Shown here in pieces: positions 1 through 6,303 of a stretch of DNA of 14,477 bases. The notes under the pieces were generated by a model, which saw only the letters and a list, made by a program, of their open reading frames with translations, was not told where the DNA came from and did not search any database. How positions within the stretch are numbered: the first letter of the stretch is position 1; every line of letters begins with the position of its first letter. The DNA comes from DATJQA01 sp041169145. Lineage in GTDB: Bacteria > Patescibacteriota > Minisyncoccia > UBA6257 > 2-01-FULL-56-20. The stretch lies in NCBI GenBank assembly GCA_041169145.1, contig JBEEJO010000015.1:1-14477 (forward strand). Direction: 5' to 3'. Both the position numbers and the translations under genes were made by a program.

Positions 1-1
1 G

Positions 2-370
2 CTCCCACGCGAACAGCGCACGAATCCGTACGTGAACACATCCATCGGCTTCCATTATTTTTTCACCCGAAAACTCATGCTCACCTACTCTGCCGAGGCT
101 TACGTCTACTTCCCCGGCGGATATGGTACGCTCGATGAATTCTTCGAGATCATCACGCTCATCCAAACGAAGAAGATCGCAACGCACATCCCCCTCGTCC
201 TCGTCGGCAAGGACTACTGGAAGCCATTTGAGAAGTGGATGACGAGCGTCATGTACGAAAGATACAACGGCGTGGACAAGGCGGATCTGAGGCTTTTTGA
301 GATCGTTGATTCCGCCGAAGAAGCGTTCCGCATCATCAAGAAACGCGCGAAACCCCGGCACGATTTCTAG
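2..370 (+). CDS. LOG-family Rossmann-fold protein, C-terminal part (5' end outside window)
   Basis: The reading frame is open from base 2, so the gene starts before the window; the GTG at 32 is internal. The visible part carries the family signature PGGYGTLDEFFE (about residues 40-51 of the visible part), the nucleotide/phosphate-binding loop of LOG/TIGR00730 proteins, preceded by the typical FHYFFTRKLML stretch. LOG proteins are nucleoside 5'-monophosphate phosphoribohydrolases that release the base from a nucleotide; some act on cytokinin nucleotides. Family membership is clear. The true substrate cannot be told from sequence, and many bacterial members are annotated only as lysine-decarboxylase-like. 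The stop codon lies 4 nt before a long hairpin (374-413) shared with the converging tRNA transcript. The visible segment ends at the usual family C-terminus, so only the N-terminal third to half is missing. Confidence 0.9.
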   Translation, partial: LPREQRTNPYVNTSIGFHYFFTRKLMLTYSAEAYVYFPGGYGTLDEFFEIITLIQTKKIATHIPLVLVGKDYWKPFEKWMTSVMYERYNGVDKADLRLFEIVDSAEEAFRIIKKRAKPRHDF

Positions 371-373
371 AAC

Positions 374-413
374 CAATACATAAACCGCCGAATCAGCGGC
401 GGTTTATGTATTG
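374..413. terminator. Bidirectional hairpin between LOG gene and tRNA-Arg
   Basis: A perfect inverted repeat: 17 bp arms (374-390 and 397-413) around a 6-nt loop (391-396). The apical half is GC-rich (ccgccg/cggcgg) and the basal half AT-rich. It sits 4 nt after the LOG stop codon on the plus strand and 4 nt after the tRNA 3' end on the minus strand, so it can end both convergent transcripts. There is no clean T-run outside the stem; the AT-rich base may serve instead. The fold is seen directly, the terminator role is inferred. Confidence 0.75.
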
Positions 414-417
414 CTTG

Positions 418-489
418 TGCCCTTGGCAGGAATCGAACCTGCATCTGCTCCTTCGGAGGGAGATATCCTATCCATTGAACGACAAGGGC
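418..489 (-). tRNA. tRNA-Arg (anticodon CCG)
   Basis: Read on the minus strand the gene begins GCCCTTG at 489 and ends CAAGGGC at 419, a perfect 7-bp acceptor stem, with discriminator A at 418. The D-arm is GTTC/GGAT around AATGGATA. The anticodon loop CTCCGAA contains CCG (plus-strand 454-456), decoding the arginine codon CGG. The anticodon stem has four good pairs and one mismatch at its outer pair (27-43). The T-arm is GCAGG/CCTGC around TTCGATT, the standard T-loop. CCA is not encoded. The 5' end is 4 nt downstream of the stop codon of the GIY-YIG gene on the same strand, so the two are probably co-transcribed. A partial copy of its 5' end lies at 817-832. Confidence 0.95.
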
Positions 490-493
490 GAGA

Positions 494-757
494 TCACTCG
501 CGCAATCTAATATAGCCGTCTTTTATCATTTTCTCAATATCGTCTCGCCGCGTGAGCTTTTTAATCCTCGCTTCTATAGCGCGTGCATCTTTCGGTGATT
601 GATATCCCTGCGCTACAACAAGGTTGTCTGTGCGCAAGTTCCGAGTCGTTTGCGTATGGCCTTTTGCATGTTGACGAAGCCGTCGGGAAAGATCATCGGT
701 GCTTCCAACATACAATCTCCCACTCGCACTTTCCAGGATATAAACGAATGCATTCAT
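494..757 (-). CDS. Mini GIY-YIG nuclease-domain protein
   Basis: 87 residues that make up a single GIY-YIG domain of the YhbQ/UPF0213 type. The first motif is VYIL at 5-8 (GIY position), followed by YVG at 16-18 (YIG position), basic residues SRRLRQH at 24-30, and a conserved catalytic-type glutamate at residue 62 in AIEARIKK. GIY-YIG domains cut one DNA strand through the motif tyrosine, arginine and glutamate; mini proteins of this class are common in CPR genomes and their cellular job is mostly unknown. The gene stops 4 nt before tRNA-Arg on the same strand and is preceded by a cluster of three hairpins. ATG at 757 is the start that places the motifs correctly; no Shine-Dalgarno is visible. 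It could be a housekeeping nuclease or the active part of a small mobile cassette. Confidence 0.85.
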   Translation of the reverse strand: MNAFVYILESASGRLYVGSTDDLSRRLRQHAKGHTQTTRNLRTDNLVVAQGYQSPKDARAIEARIKKLTRRDDIEKMIKDGYIRLRE

Positions 758-767
758 ACGATATCCA

Positions 768-838
768 CTCCGACGATCCGCTTTGCGGATGTCGGAGCCC
801 CGACCTTGCGTCGGGGTTGAACCGACAAGGGCTTGTCG
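768..838. repeat. Cluster of three adjacent hairpins
   Basis: Three inverted repeats follow one another. The first is 768-797: arms ctccgac/gtcggag plus atccgc/gcggat, one bulged g at 775, loop ttt. The second is 798-816: ccccgac/gtcgggg with a 5-nt loop. The third is 823-838: cgacaa/ttgtcg with a 4-nt loop. On the minus strand they fill the gap between the permease stop (843) and the GIY-YIG start (757). They may terminate or stabilise the permease mRNA, or form an interspersed REP-like repeat. An alternative minus-strand fold pairs GTCGG with CCGAC around TTCAACC, which has the shape of a tRNA T-arm. Confidence 0.7.
817..832 (-). repeat. Partial copy of the tRNA-Arg 5' end
   Basis: Plus-strand 817-832 (ttgaaccgacaagggc) matches 475-489 of the tRNA-Arg gene (ttgaacgacaagggc) at all 15 bases, with one extra c in the copy. 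In tRNA orientation this is nucleotides 1-15, the 5' acceptor strand and start of the D-arm. The match ends exactly at the tRNA 5' boundary. Both copies have the same orientation and flank the GIY-YIG gene. The match is seen directly; origin by duplication or insertion is inference. Confidence 0.55.
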
Positions 839-842
839 CTCC

Positions 843-1952
843 CTAGCCTACAACGAAAACATAGAGTTCGTATAGTGCCGCCGCTACAAATGCGAGCGTA
901 ACAGCGTCCGTCGCCAGCCGCGCGATGCCGCGGAGACGGAGCGCCTTGCGCGAGACAGCCATGATGAGCGCATATTGCAAAGAAAGGAACACGCCGCCAG
1001 CGAGACCGATGACGGACAGGAAGTCGCGGAGCCCTATGCCGACAAGGATCATCGGGAGCGCGATTACGGCGATGGTTGACGCGACTCGACTTCCGCCGAA
1101 TGTTTCCGCAAACGAATCGCGCAGCTCCAGCGCGATCGGCACATATGACGTCCAGAGCGCAAAGAGACCAAGCATGCCGATAACGAGTCCGACTTCCGGT
1201 GAAGCGCTGGGAATGCCAGATATGGTATCGGGCGTAAGCGGCCAGCCGGAACCAAGCACCGCGAACACAAAGAGTGCGTAGAGGATGACGACGACAGCCG
1301 TGCCGACCGCGAGCGGTCCCACGAGCCGGTGTGGCGCATGCCGCGTACGGCGATCGTATTCCATCATCGTGGGAATGGCGGTCCAGCCGGCGAGCGCAAA
1401 AAGGATTGCGCCGAACGGCACAAGCGCCTTTCCGGCCACGAGCGCCGAAAGCGATGTTGTCCCGGGAATGGGAGCGAGAAGCCACAAGCCGACAATAAGC
1501 GCCCCCATGACGGCCGTGCCGAGGAATGCCGCGACGCCAAAGAATCGCGTGCGCGCAAAGAGCGGTAATGAACCCGCAAGCCAGAATAGCGCCATAGCGG
1601 CTTCATCGGTCATGGCAGGAGTGAACAATCTCATGAAGTTCACGGAGAGAACGATGTAAACGACGAGTGAGAGCGTAAGCCCGCCATAGACCGCAATGAA
1701 CGAAGATATCATCCCCCATACGCCAAGCGTCCGGCGAGAAAGCGCCGTCAGATGCTCCTCGCCGCCCACCGCGGATACGGCGCAGGCATAGAGCCAATGC
1801 GCGGCAAAGATCATGACGCCGAGCGCCGCAAGGAGGAGAGTTCCGGCGAGCCATCCCGACTGCGCAAAAAGATATGGTAACGCGAAAATGCCGGCACCGA
1901 TCGTTGTTGCGACCAATATGCCGGTGGTTCCGGCGAATGATTCAGGACGCAT
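843..1952 (-). CDS. Aromatic amino acid permease family (Trp/Tyr permease, PF03222-like) membrane transporter
   Basis: 369 residues, almost entirely hydrophobic with about 10-11 predicted membrane helices. The N-terminus contains TTIGAGIFALPY (about 16-27), the helix-1 unwound segment typical of the aromatic amino acid permease branch of the APC superfamily. These are inner-membrane symporters that import tryptophan, tyrosine or related amino acids. The exact substrate is not readable from sequence. Uptake of amino acids fits a reduced organism that depends on a host or community. The ATG at 1952 lies 11 nt after the stop of the EF-Tu-like gene on the same strand, so the two probably share a transcript. 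No Shine-Dalgarno is seen. Three hairpins follow its stop codon. Confidence 0.85.
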   Translation of the reverse strand: MRPESFAGTTGILVATTIGAGIFALPYLFAQSGWLAGTLLLAALGVMIFAAHWLYACAVSAVGGEEHLTALSRRTLGVWGMISSFIAVYGGLTLSLVVYIVLSVNFMRLFTPAMTDEAAMALFWLAGSLPLFARTRFFGVAAFLGTAVMGALIVGLWLLAPIPGTTSLSALVAGKALVPFGAILFALAGWTAIPTMMEYDRRTRHAPHRLVGPLAVGTAVVVILYALFVFAVLGSGWPLTPDTISGIPSASPEVGLVIGMLGLFALWTSYVPIALELRDSFAETFGGSRVASTIAVIALPMILVGIGLRDFLSVIGLAGGVFLSLQYALIMAVSRKALRLRGIARLATDAVTLAFVAAALYELYVFVVG

Positions 1953-1963
1953 GGGCTATCGTG

Positions 1964-2311
1964 TTATGCCTCATATACCGCATCTCCTTCGCGGACGCGT
2001 TTTCCAAGCTTGATGCCGATCTGTTTTCCTTTCGGCGCGACCGCGATCGGCTTGTGGTCAAACTGCATGGACTTCACGGTTTCTTCAAAATCCGTCGTTG
2101 CGCCATGAAATCTGAGCCGAATGCCGCTTTTCACCGGCTTTTTGAACTTTACGATGGCAACACCGATGTGATTATAGAAATGCGTCACCGCGCCGAGAGG
2201 TTTCCCTTCGGGCTGTGCTTTGATCGCTCCCGCCTTCGTGGGGCTTTTTCTCCCCGCGGTCTTCTTTGCCGCTTTTTTCATCGGCCGTTTTATTGGTTTT
2301 TTTGTTGGCAT
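1964..2311 (-). CDS. EF-Tu domain II-like small protein (translation elongation factor-like)
   Basis: 115 residues. Residues about 39-115 match the small beta-barrel family annotated as translation elongation factor-like: VTHFYNHIGVAIVKF, then RLRFHGATTDFEETVKSMQ, then IGIKLGKRVREGDAVYEA. The fold resembles domain II of EF-Tu and the C-terminal barrel of U32-type proteins; there is no GTPase domain. The first 30 or so residues form a Lys/Ala/Pro-rich basic tail (KKPIKRPMKKAAKK, AGRKSPTKAG), probably disordered and able to bind nucleic acid. The molecular role of the family is not established, though a ribosome or tRNA association is plausible. It sits between the beta-CASP RNase and the permease on one strand. 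A TAGAAT -10-like hexamer at 2326-2331 (minus) lies 14 nt before the ATG. Confidence 0.8.
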   Translation of the reverse strand: MPTKKPIKRPMKKAAKKTAGRKSPTKAGAIKAQPEGKPLGAVTHFYNHIGVAIVKFKKPVKSGIRLRFHGATTDFEETVKSMQFDHKPIAVAPKGKQIGIKLGKRVREGDAVYEA

Positions 2312-2380
2312 ATCTTTTTATTTTAATTCTACTCCTTTGCGCCCTCTATGCGGTGCACAAACTGCGGATAGCGGGAATAC

Positions 2381-3736
2381 CTATACAAGCTCTACGCTTT
2401 CCCCCGCTTTCGGCACATGGGCCGGCACGCCGACGTCGCTCACGATCTTTTCCGCGAGCGCGGCCGATGATTCCTCTTCGCCCTGCACAACGAATACGCG
2501 ACGCAACTCGGCCTTGCGCGGCAAAAGCCATGCGAGGAGACGCGGCTGGTCGGCGTGCGCGGAGTATCCCGACAACGACCGTATCTCGGCGCGCACGGGT
2601 ATCCGTTCGCCCAGGATGGTGACCATGTCGGCGCCGTCCGTGATCTGGCGACCAAGCGAACCCGCGCCCTGATATCCCACGATAAGCAGCATGTTCTTTT
2701 GGTCCGGAAGATACCGAAGCTCGTGATAGAGGATGCGACCGCCATGCGACATGCCGGAACCCGCAATAATGACCTTCGGGGGCGGAATATCGTTGATCTC
2801 TTTCGACTGTTCCGTGGTGAGCGAAAGATGCAGTCCCGGGAAATTCAGGATGTCGTCGCCTTTCCGCACCAGGCCCTGGGTTTCCCGATTGAAGTAATCT
2901 TCATACTTCTCGTAGACCACCGTGAGCTTGATGGCGAGAGGACTGTCGATATACACGGGTATCTTCGGCACGCGGCCATGCTCCACCATGTCGTTCAGGT
3001 GATACAGGAGGTCCTGCGTGCGTTCCATCGCGAACGCCGGGATAATAAGCACTCCCTTGCGCTTGATGATATCGTGTACCGCTTGCTCCAATTCATGCTC
3101 CCGCTCGTGCACGCCCGCATGCACTCGGTTCCCGTAGGTGGATTCGATAACGACGAAATCGGTGGCGGGCAGGGGCTCGGTCGGCATGATGATGGGAGCA
3201 GGGTAATTGCCGAGGTCGCCCGAGAACACAATGGTTTTTCCTTCCGCGGTCACGCGCACGGTCGCCGAACCGAGGATGTGCCCCGCATCAAAAAGCTCCA
3301 CCGTGAATGGGCCTACCGTGACCGGTTCGTGGTATGGCACACCATGCCAGATATGCATCGCTCCATGGATCTCCTCCGGCGTGAGCAGCGGTTCTTGCCC
3401 GTGGCGCTCCGCTTCTTTCGCCATGACATGCTCGGAATCAAGCAGGAGAAGCTCGGAAAAATCCTTCGTAGGGCGAGTGGAATAGATCTGCCCGCGAAAA
3501 CCATCGCGATATAGCTTTGGAATGCGTCCGATGTGGTCGATATGCGCGTGCGTGATAAAAACAGCCGATACGGTCGCCGGATCGTACGGAAAAGGATCGA
3601 AATTCTGTTTCTCCGCGAAACGGCCTCCTTGCTGGAGACCGCAATCAATAAGAATGCGCGTGTTGTCGGATTCCAGTAAATAGTTCGCACCGGTCACAGA
3701 ACCCGCGCCGCCATGAAAGGTGAGTTTCATATGCAT
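2381..3736 (-). CDS. Beta-CASP metallo-beta-lactamase-fold ribonuclease
   Basis: About 450 residues, the normal size for a CPSF-type bacterial beta-CASP nuclease. The metal site is visible: HAHIDH at 63-68, H153 in DAGHILGS, D174 in FSGDLG, and H394 in SAHAD. The beta-CASP insert spans roughly 200-340 with its own signatures: E198 in ESTYGNR and H331 in SGMSHGGR. The C-terminal RMMBL segment is about 380-425. Family members such as the Thermus TTHA0252 type are zinc-dependent RNA endo- and exonucleases acting in RNA decay or processing in the cytoplasm. The open frame begins at ATG 3736, but ATG 3730 (MKLTFHGG) matches the usual family N-terminus better and lies 9 nt after a TACAAT element, so I favour 3730. 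It heads the minus-strand series running to tRNA-Arg. Confidence 0.93.
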   Translation of the reverse strand: MHMKLTFHGGAGSVTGANYLLESDNTRILIDCGLQQGGRFAEKQNFDPFPYDPATVSAVFITHAHIDHIGRIPKLYRDGFRGQIYSTRPTKDFSELLLLDSEHVMAKEAERHGQEPLLTPEEIHGAMHIWHGVPYHEPVTVGPFTVELFDAGHILGSATVRVTAEGKTIVFSGDLGNYPAPIIMPTEPLPATDFVVIESTYGNRVHAGVHEREHELEQAVHDIIKRKGVLIIPAFAMERTQDLLYHLNDMVEHGRVPKIPVYIDSPLAIKLTVVYEKYEDYFNRETQGLVRKGDDILNFPGLHLSLTTEQSKEINDIPPPKVIIAGSGMSHGGRILYHELRYLPDQKNMLLIVGYQGAGSLGRQITDGADMVTILGERIPVRAEIRSLSGYSAHADQPRLLAWLLPRKAELRRVFVVQGEEESSAALAEKIVSDVGVPAHVPKAGESVELV

Positions 3737-3739
3737 CGT

Positions 3740-3745
3740 ATTGTA
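3740..3745 (-). promoter_or_regulatory. Candidate -10 of a leaderless promoter for the beta-CASP RNase
   Basis: Minus-strand TACAAT (5 of 6 consensus bases). Three nt separate it from ATG 3736, too close for a transcript that includes that codon. Nine nt separate it from ATG 3730, so the transcript would begin at or within a few nt of that codon. I see no good -35. Confidence 0.45.
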
Positions 3746-3775
3746 CCATCAAACATGGGAAAACCTTTGAAAATA

Positions 3776-3804
3776 TTGACCTTATCCATAGCGAATGCTC
3801 TAAT
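3776..3804 (+). promoter_or_regulatory. Sigma70-type promoter for the 90-aa acidic protein
   Basis: TTGACC at 3776-3781 (5 of 6), exactly 17 nt spacer, TCTAAT at 3799-3804 (5 of 6). Transcription would start near 3811, giving a leader of about 34 nt that contains the Shine-Dalgarno at 3830-3837. One of the two clearest promoters in the window. Confidence 0.75.
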
Positions 3805-3844
3805 GCATCCAGGCCCGGCACGGAAGAAACAAGGAGGGTGCCGC

Positions 3845-4117
3845 ATGAAATTAGACAATGGCGTTGAGCTTCACGCTCCAGATCCTGACGACCGAAGAAC
3901 ATGGCGCGTTGCGATCCCGTCGGGAAAAGCTACGCTCGTCTTTAAGTTCAAATCCGGCGGCGACGGCTTGGAACTTGATCTCGCCAGAACATCGTTCGAG
4001 GCATCTGAGATGTCGCGTACGACCACCGCCGAAGCCATGAGCGAAGCGGGTCGCTGGTTCAACGAGCTCGGCAGACGAAACGCCGACACGCACGCCGCGG
4101 ACGGTGACGAGGAATGA
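3845..4117 (+). CDS. Hypothetical 90-aa acidic protein
   Basis: I do not recognise this protein. The ATG at 3845 is chosen because AAGGAGGG (3830-3837) ends 7 nt before it, the only full Shine-Dalgarno in the window; the frame is open further upstream but that part overlaps the promoter. The protein has an N-terminal segment likely to form beta strands (TWRVAIPSGKATLVFKF, about 19-35), then a probable amphipathic helix (TTTAEAMSEAGRWFNELGRR, about 59-78) and an acidic tail ending DGDEE. There are no membrane helices, no signal peptide and no cysteines. It stands alone on the plus strand between the RNase and the Mur ligase, with its own promoter (3776-3804) and a terminator-like hairpin (4155-4195). 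That full set of signals makes it a real expressed gene even without homologues I can name. Confidence 0.75.
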   Translation: MKLDNGVELHAPDPDDRRTWRVAIPSGKATLVFKFKSGGDGLELDLARTSFEASEMSRTTTAEAMSEAGRWFNELGRRNADTHAADGDEE

Positions 4118-4154
4118 CGGGGATACCCGCCGCCCCATCCATCACAACGCGCAT

Positions 4155-4195
4155 GGGCCGGCCGATCTCCTTGGAGACGGCTGGCTCTTGTTGTT
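4155..4195 (+). terminator. Rho-independent terminator after the 90-aa protein gene
   Basis: Arms gccggccg (4157-4164) and cggctggc (4178-4185) pair over 8 bp with one G-U. Above a bulged a, tctc/gaga add 4 bp around loop cttg. Two more pairs extend the base. The stem is followed by the T-rich tail tcttgttgttc. The Mur ligase stop codon at 4196-4198 on the minus strand abuts it, so it may also end that transcript. Confidence 0.6.
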
Positions 4196-5596
4196 CTATG
4201 CTTCGGCGTCCGTCGCTTCGAATCGAAGATTCCTACCCGAACGGGTCAGGATCCTGTCTCCCTCTTTGTTGATGAGCTCTTCCACGATGCCCCGTTCGTT
4301 CCATGATATCTTTCTCCCTTTCTCAAGACACATCCACACCTCCCCGCCCTTCCCCGTGATCACTACGGCGTCGCCCTTCCCCGCGAGCAGGAGTGCTTTG
4401 CGTATCGCCTCGCGCCGGTCAAGGACTTTATAGACCGGCTTGAACTCCTTTTGGCTTTCGTAAATACCCTTTTTAATTTCGGCGATGATCTGCATCGGGT
4501 CTTCGTCGTAGGGGTCTTCCGTGGTCAGCACGATCTGATCGCAATATTCGCCCACGATCCGCCCCATCGCCGGCCGTTTCCATACGTCCCGCCCACCGCC
4601 CTGCGCGCCGAGTACTCCGATCACGTGCTTCGGTTTGAAAAGCCGCACGGCCTCGTACGCCGCCTTCAAGCTCGCGGGCTCGTGAGCGTAATCAACGACG
4701 ACGGCGAACGGCTGGCCCGCATTCACGATCTCGAATCTTCCGGGAACCGGGCGTGCAACGGCGAGCGGTCGGATGAGGCGACGGGCATTCAATCCAACAC
4801 CCATGGCGATACAGAGCGCGGTCGCGGCATTGTACACGTTGAATTCGCCCGTAAGCGTCGTGTCGAAACGCTCTCCCGCCATCGTAAACGATGTCTTATT
4901 GATCGCGAGTTTCGTGTCGGTGACGGGATAGTAGTGCTCCACGCCGTACTGTTTTGCGAGCCCGTCTTCCCGCGCGGTCGCTTTAAGCGAGAATCCGTAT
5001 TTGTGCTTCATTGGGATCTCCAAAAAATATTCTATGTTCTGGTCGTCCAGGTTATACACGCCGACCGAATCGGGCCTCGGCGAGACCTGCCGGAACAGCG
5101 CGAGTTTCGCATCGCGATAACTCTCAAAACTTCCATGACGCTCGATATGCTCCGGAGAAATATTGGTAAAGACCGCCATGTCGTAATCAATGAATCGGTG
5201 GCGATACTGCAGGATGCCTTCGGACGATGTTTCAATGACCGCGAATCGGCAACTATCCGTTACCATTTGCCGAAGGAGCTCTTGCAGCGCGAAGCGGCCG
5301 AGCATCGTTTGTTTCGTTTCGTTCACCCATTCCCTCTCTCCGATACGAAAATTCAGGGTGGTCGCCAGTCCCGTTTTTCTGCCGGTGTACTGGAGAAGCT
5401 GCGCGGCCAAGTTGCTCGTTGTCGTTTTTCCTTTCGTTCCGGTTATGCCGATCACCGTCATTTTCCGCGACGGAAATCCGTTCCACCATGCCGCAGTAAG
5501 CGCGAGCAGGTAGTGGTATGGCGCGAACAGGAACGGCAGATGATACAGAAGCCGTACCGGAGGGAAATATTTTATTCGTTCCAAAAGCTTGCTCAT
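4196..5596 (-). CDS. MurE-like Mur ligase lacking the N-terminal domain
   Basis: 466 residues with the Mur ligase central and C-terminal domains. The P-loop is GITGTKGKTTT (50-60). Then come ETSSEGI (EVSSHGL position), NISPEHIERHGSFESYRDAK (including the carbamylated-lysine position), GEFNVYNAATAL, VVDYAHEPASL, LGAQGGGRDVWKRPAMG, and late motifs TTEDPYDEDP and TGKGGE. MurE enzymes add the third amino acid of the peptidoglycan stem to UDP-MurNAc-dipeptide in the cytoplasm. The usual N-terminal UDP-binding domain is absent; the first 45 residues instead are hydrophobic (YHLPFLFAPYHYLLAL), perhaps membrane-associated. The diaminopimelate-recognition motif DNPR reads EDPY, so the added amino acid is probably not meso-DAP, or the substrate differs. 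Its ATG overlaps the ruvA stop (ATGA), so the two are translationally coupled. Function at subfamily level is tentative. Confidence 0.85.
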   Translation of the reverse strand: MSKLLERIKYFPPVRLLYHLPFLFAPYHYLLALTAAWWNGFPSRKMTVIGITGTKGKTTTSNLAAQLLQYTGRKTGLATTLNFRIGEREWVNETKQTMLGRFALQELLRQMVTDSCRFAVIETSSEGILQYRHRFIDYDMAVFTNISPEHIERHGSFESYRDAKLALFRQVSPRPDSVGVYNLDDQNIEYFLEIPMKHKYGFSLKATAREDGLAKQYGVEHYYPVTDTKLAINKTSFTMAGERFDTTLTGEFNVYNAATALCIAMGVGLNARRLIRPLAVARPVPGRFEIVNAGQPFAVVVDYAHEPASLKAAYEAVRLFKPKHVIGVLGAQGGGRDVWKRPAMGRIVGEYCDQIVLTTEDPYDEDPMQIIAEIKKGIYESQKEFKPVYKVLDRREAIRKALLLAGKGDAVVITGKGGEVWMCLEKGRKISWNERGIVEELINKEGDRILTRSGRNLRFEATDAEA

Positions 5597-6180
5597 GGCC
5601 TCGTTCCCGAAGAGAGTGATTTGAGCGCCGCTTTGAGCCGCGCACCGAGCTCGGTGGTTTTCTTGTCTATCCGCGCAAGCGCCGCTTTCGCGTCCTCACG
5701 GCGATACCCAAGACCCACCAGCGTTTCCAGAAGATCCGCATCGGCGTCCATGCGCGCGATCGTCGCCTCGGTCTTGCCGGCATGGATCTTGGATTTCAAT
5801 TCCAAAACGATGCGCTCCGCCGTTTTTTTACCGATGCCGGGAGCGCGGGATAGGAGGTCCGGACGATTTTCCACGATTGCCGCGGTAATGTCGGGCAAGC
5901 TACCGACGTCGAGTACCGCGAGCGCGGACTTCGGCCCCACACCGGAAACCGAGATGAGCTGCTCGAATAAGGCGAGTTCTTGTTCCGTCGGGAATCCATA
6001 GAGATCCAGCGCGTCCTCGCGGACATGGAGATGGGTGTAGAGCGTAAGGTATGAGCCGCGGCGCGGCAGCGAACGCAGCGTGTGTTGAGCGGTGGATATT
6101 TTCAGTCCAACACCATGAACATCGAGAATGGCCGCGCTCTCCCCCGCGGATGCCAGCTTTCCGGATACTGAAACGATCAT
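5593..6180 (-). CDS. ruvA: Holliday junction branch migration protein RuvA
   Basis: 195 residues, close to the usual 190-205. Domain I is the OB fold (about 1-64), with YTHLHVREDALDLYGF typical of RuvA. Domain II holds two helix-hairpin-helix motifs, VSGVGPKSAL (78-87) and APGIGKKTAERI (113-124). Domain III is about 148-188 (DLLETLVGLGYRREDAKAAL), which contacts RuvB. RuvA tetramers bind Holliday junctions and load the RuvB motor for branch migration in recombinational repair. Here ruvA is separated from ruvB by about 6 kb and is coupled to a Mur ligase by a 4-nt overlap. It is divergent from rpsT. A TACACT -10-like element (6189-6194) lies 8 nt before the ATG, suggesting a leaderless mRNA. 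Confidence 0.96.
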   Translation of the reverse strand: MIVSVSGKLASAGESAAILDVHGVGLKISTAQHTLRSLPRRGSYLTLYTHLHVREDALDLYGFPTEQELALFEQLISVSGVGPKSALAVLDVGSLPDITAAIVENRPDLLSRAPGIGKKTAERIVLELKSKIHAGKTEATIARMDADADLLETLVGLGYRREDAKAALARIDKKTTELGARLKAALKSLSSGTRP

Positions 6181-6188
6181 GCACTTGT

Positions 6189-6194
6189 AGTGTA
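6189..6194 (-). promoter_or_regulatory. Candidate -10 of a leaderless ruvA promoter
   Basis: Minus-strand TACACT (4 of 6) ends 8 nt before the ruvA ATG, so transcription would begin at or beside the start codon. I see no convincing -35. It lies in the divergent ruvA/rpsT spacer. Confidence 0.35.
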
Positions 6195-6223
6195 CGATGG
6201 CGGCAAGAAAATTACCATAAAAC

Positions 6224-6251
6224 TTGCACTTTTTACTGCGTCCGCTATACT
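6224..6251 (+). promoter_or_regulatory. Promoter of rpsT
   Basis: TTGCAC at 6224-6229, 16-nt spacer, TATACT at 6246-6251 (5 of 6 to TATAAT). The start would be near 6258, giving a leader of about 45 nt. No Shine-Dalgarno precedes the rpsT ATG at 6304. Confidence 0.6.
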
Positions 6252-6303
6252 CTCACCCGTACCGATTATTCCGCTCCACACCCAAGACTCCCATCACACA
6301 TTC

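Noticed and set aside
768..838. CRISPR-like repeats
   Set aside because: The three hairpins differ in sequence and have no regular spacers, and there are no cas genes in the window.
754..1485. 243-codon minus-strand frame overlapping the permease
   Set aside because: It is in another frame within a clear 369-aa membrane transporter and is full of Arg, Cys and His; a shadow.
2555..3514. 319-codon open frame on the plus strand
   Set aside because: Exactly antisense to the beta-CASP RNase, whose catalytic motifs are intact; no recognisable motif in the antisense product.
3713..3844. Longer start for the 90-aa acidic protein
   Set aside because: The extension runs over the promoter and Shine-Dalgarno and overlaps the RNase start; it cannot be translated from the predicted transcript.
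4451..6001. 516-codon open frame on the plus strand
   Set aside because: It is antisense to the Mur ligase and ruvA across their junction; its translation is rich in Arg/His/Ser without domain signals, a shadow of GC-biased codons.
6190..6303. N-terminal extension of rpsT upstream of ATG 6304
   Set aside because: The extension covers the rpsT promoter and has no S20 similarity; ATG 6304 gives the standard 88-residue S20.
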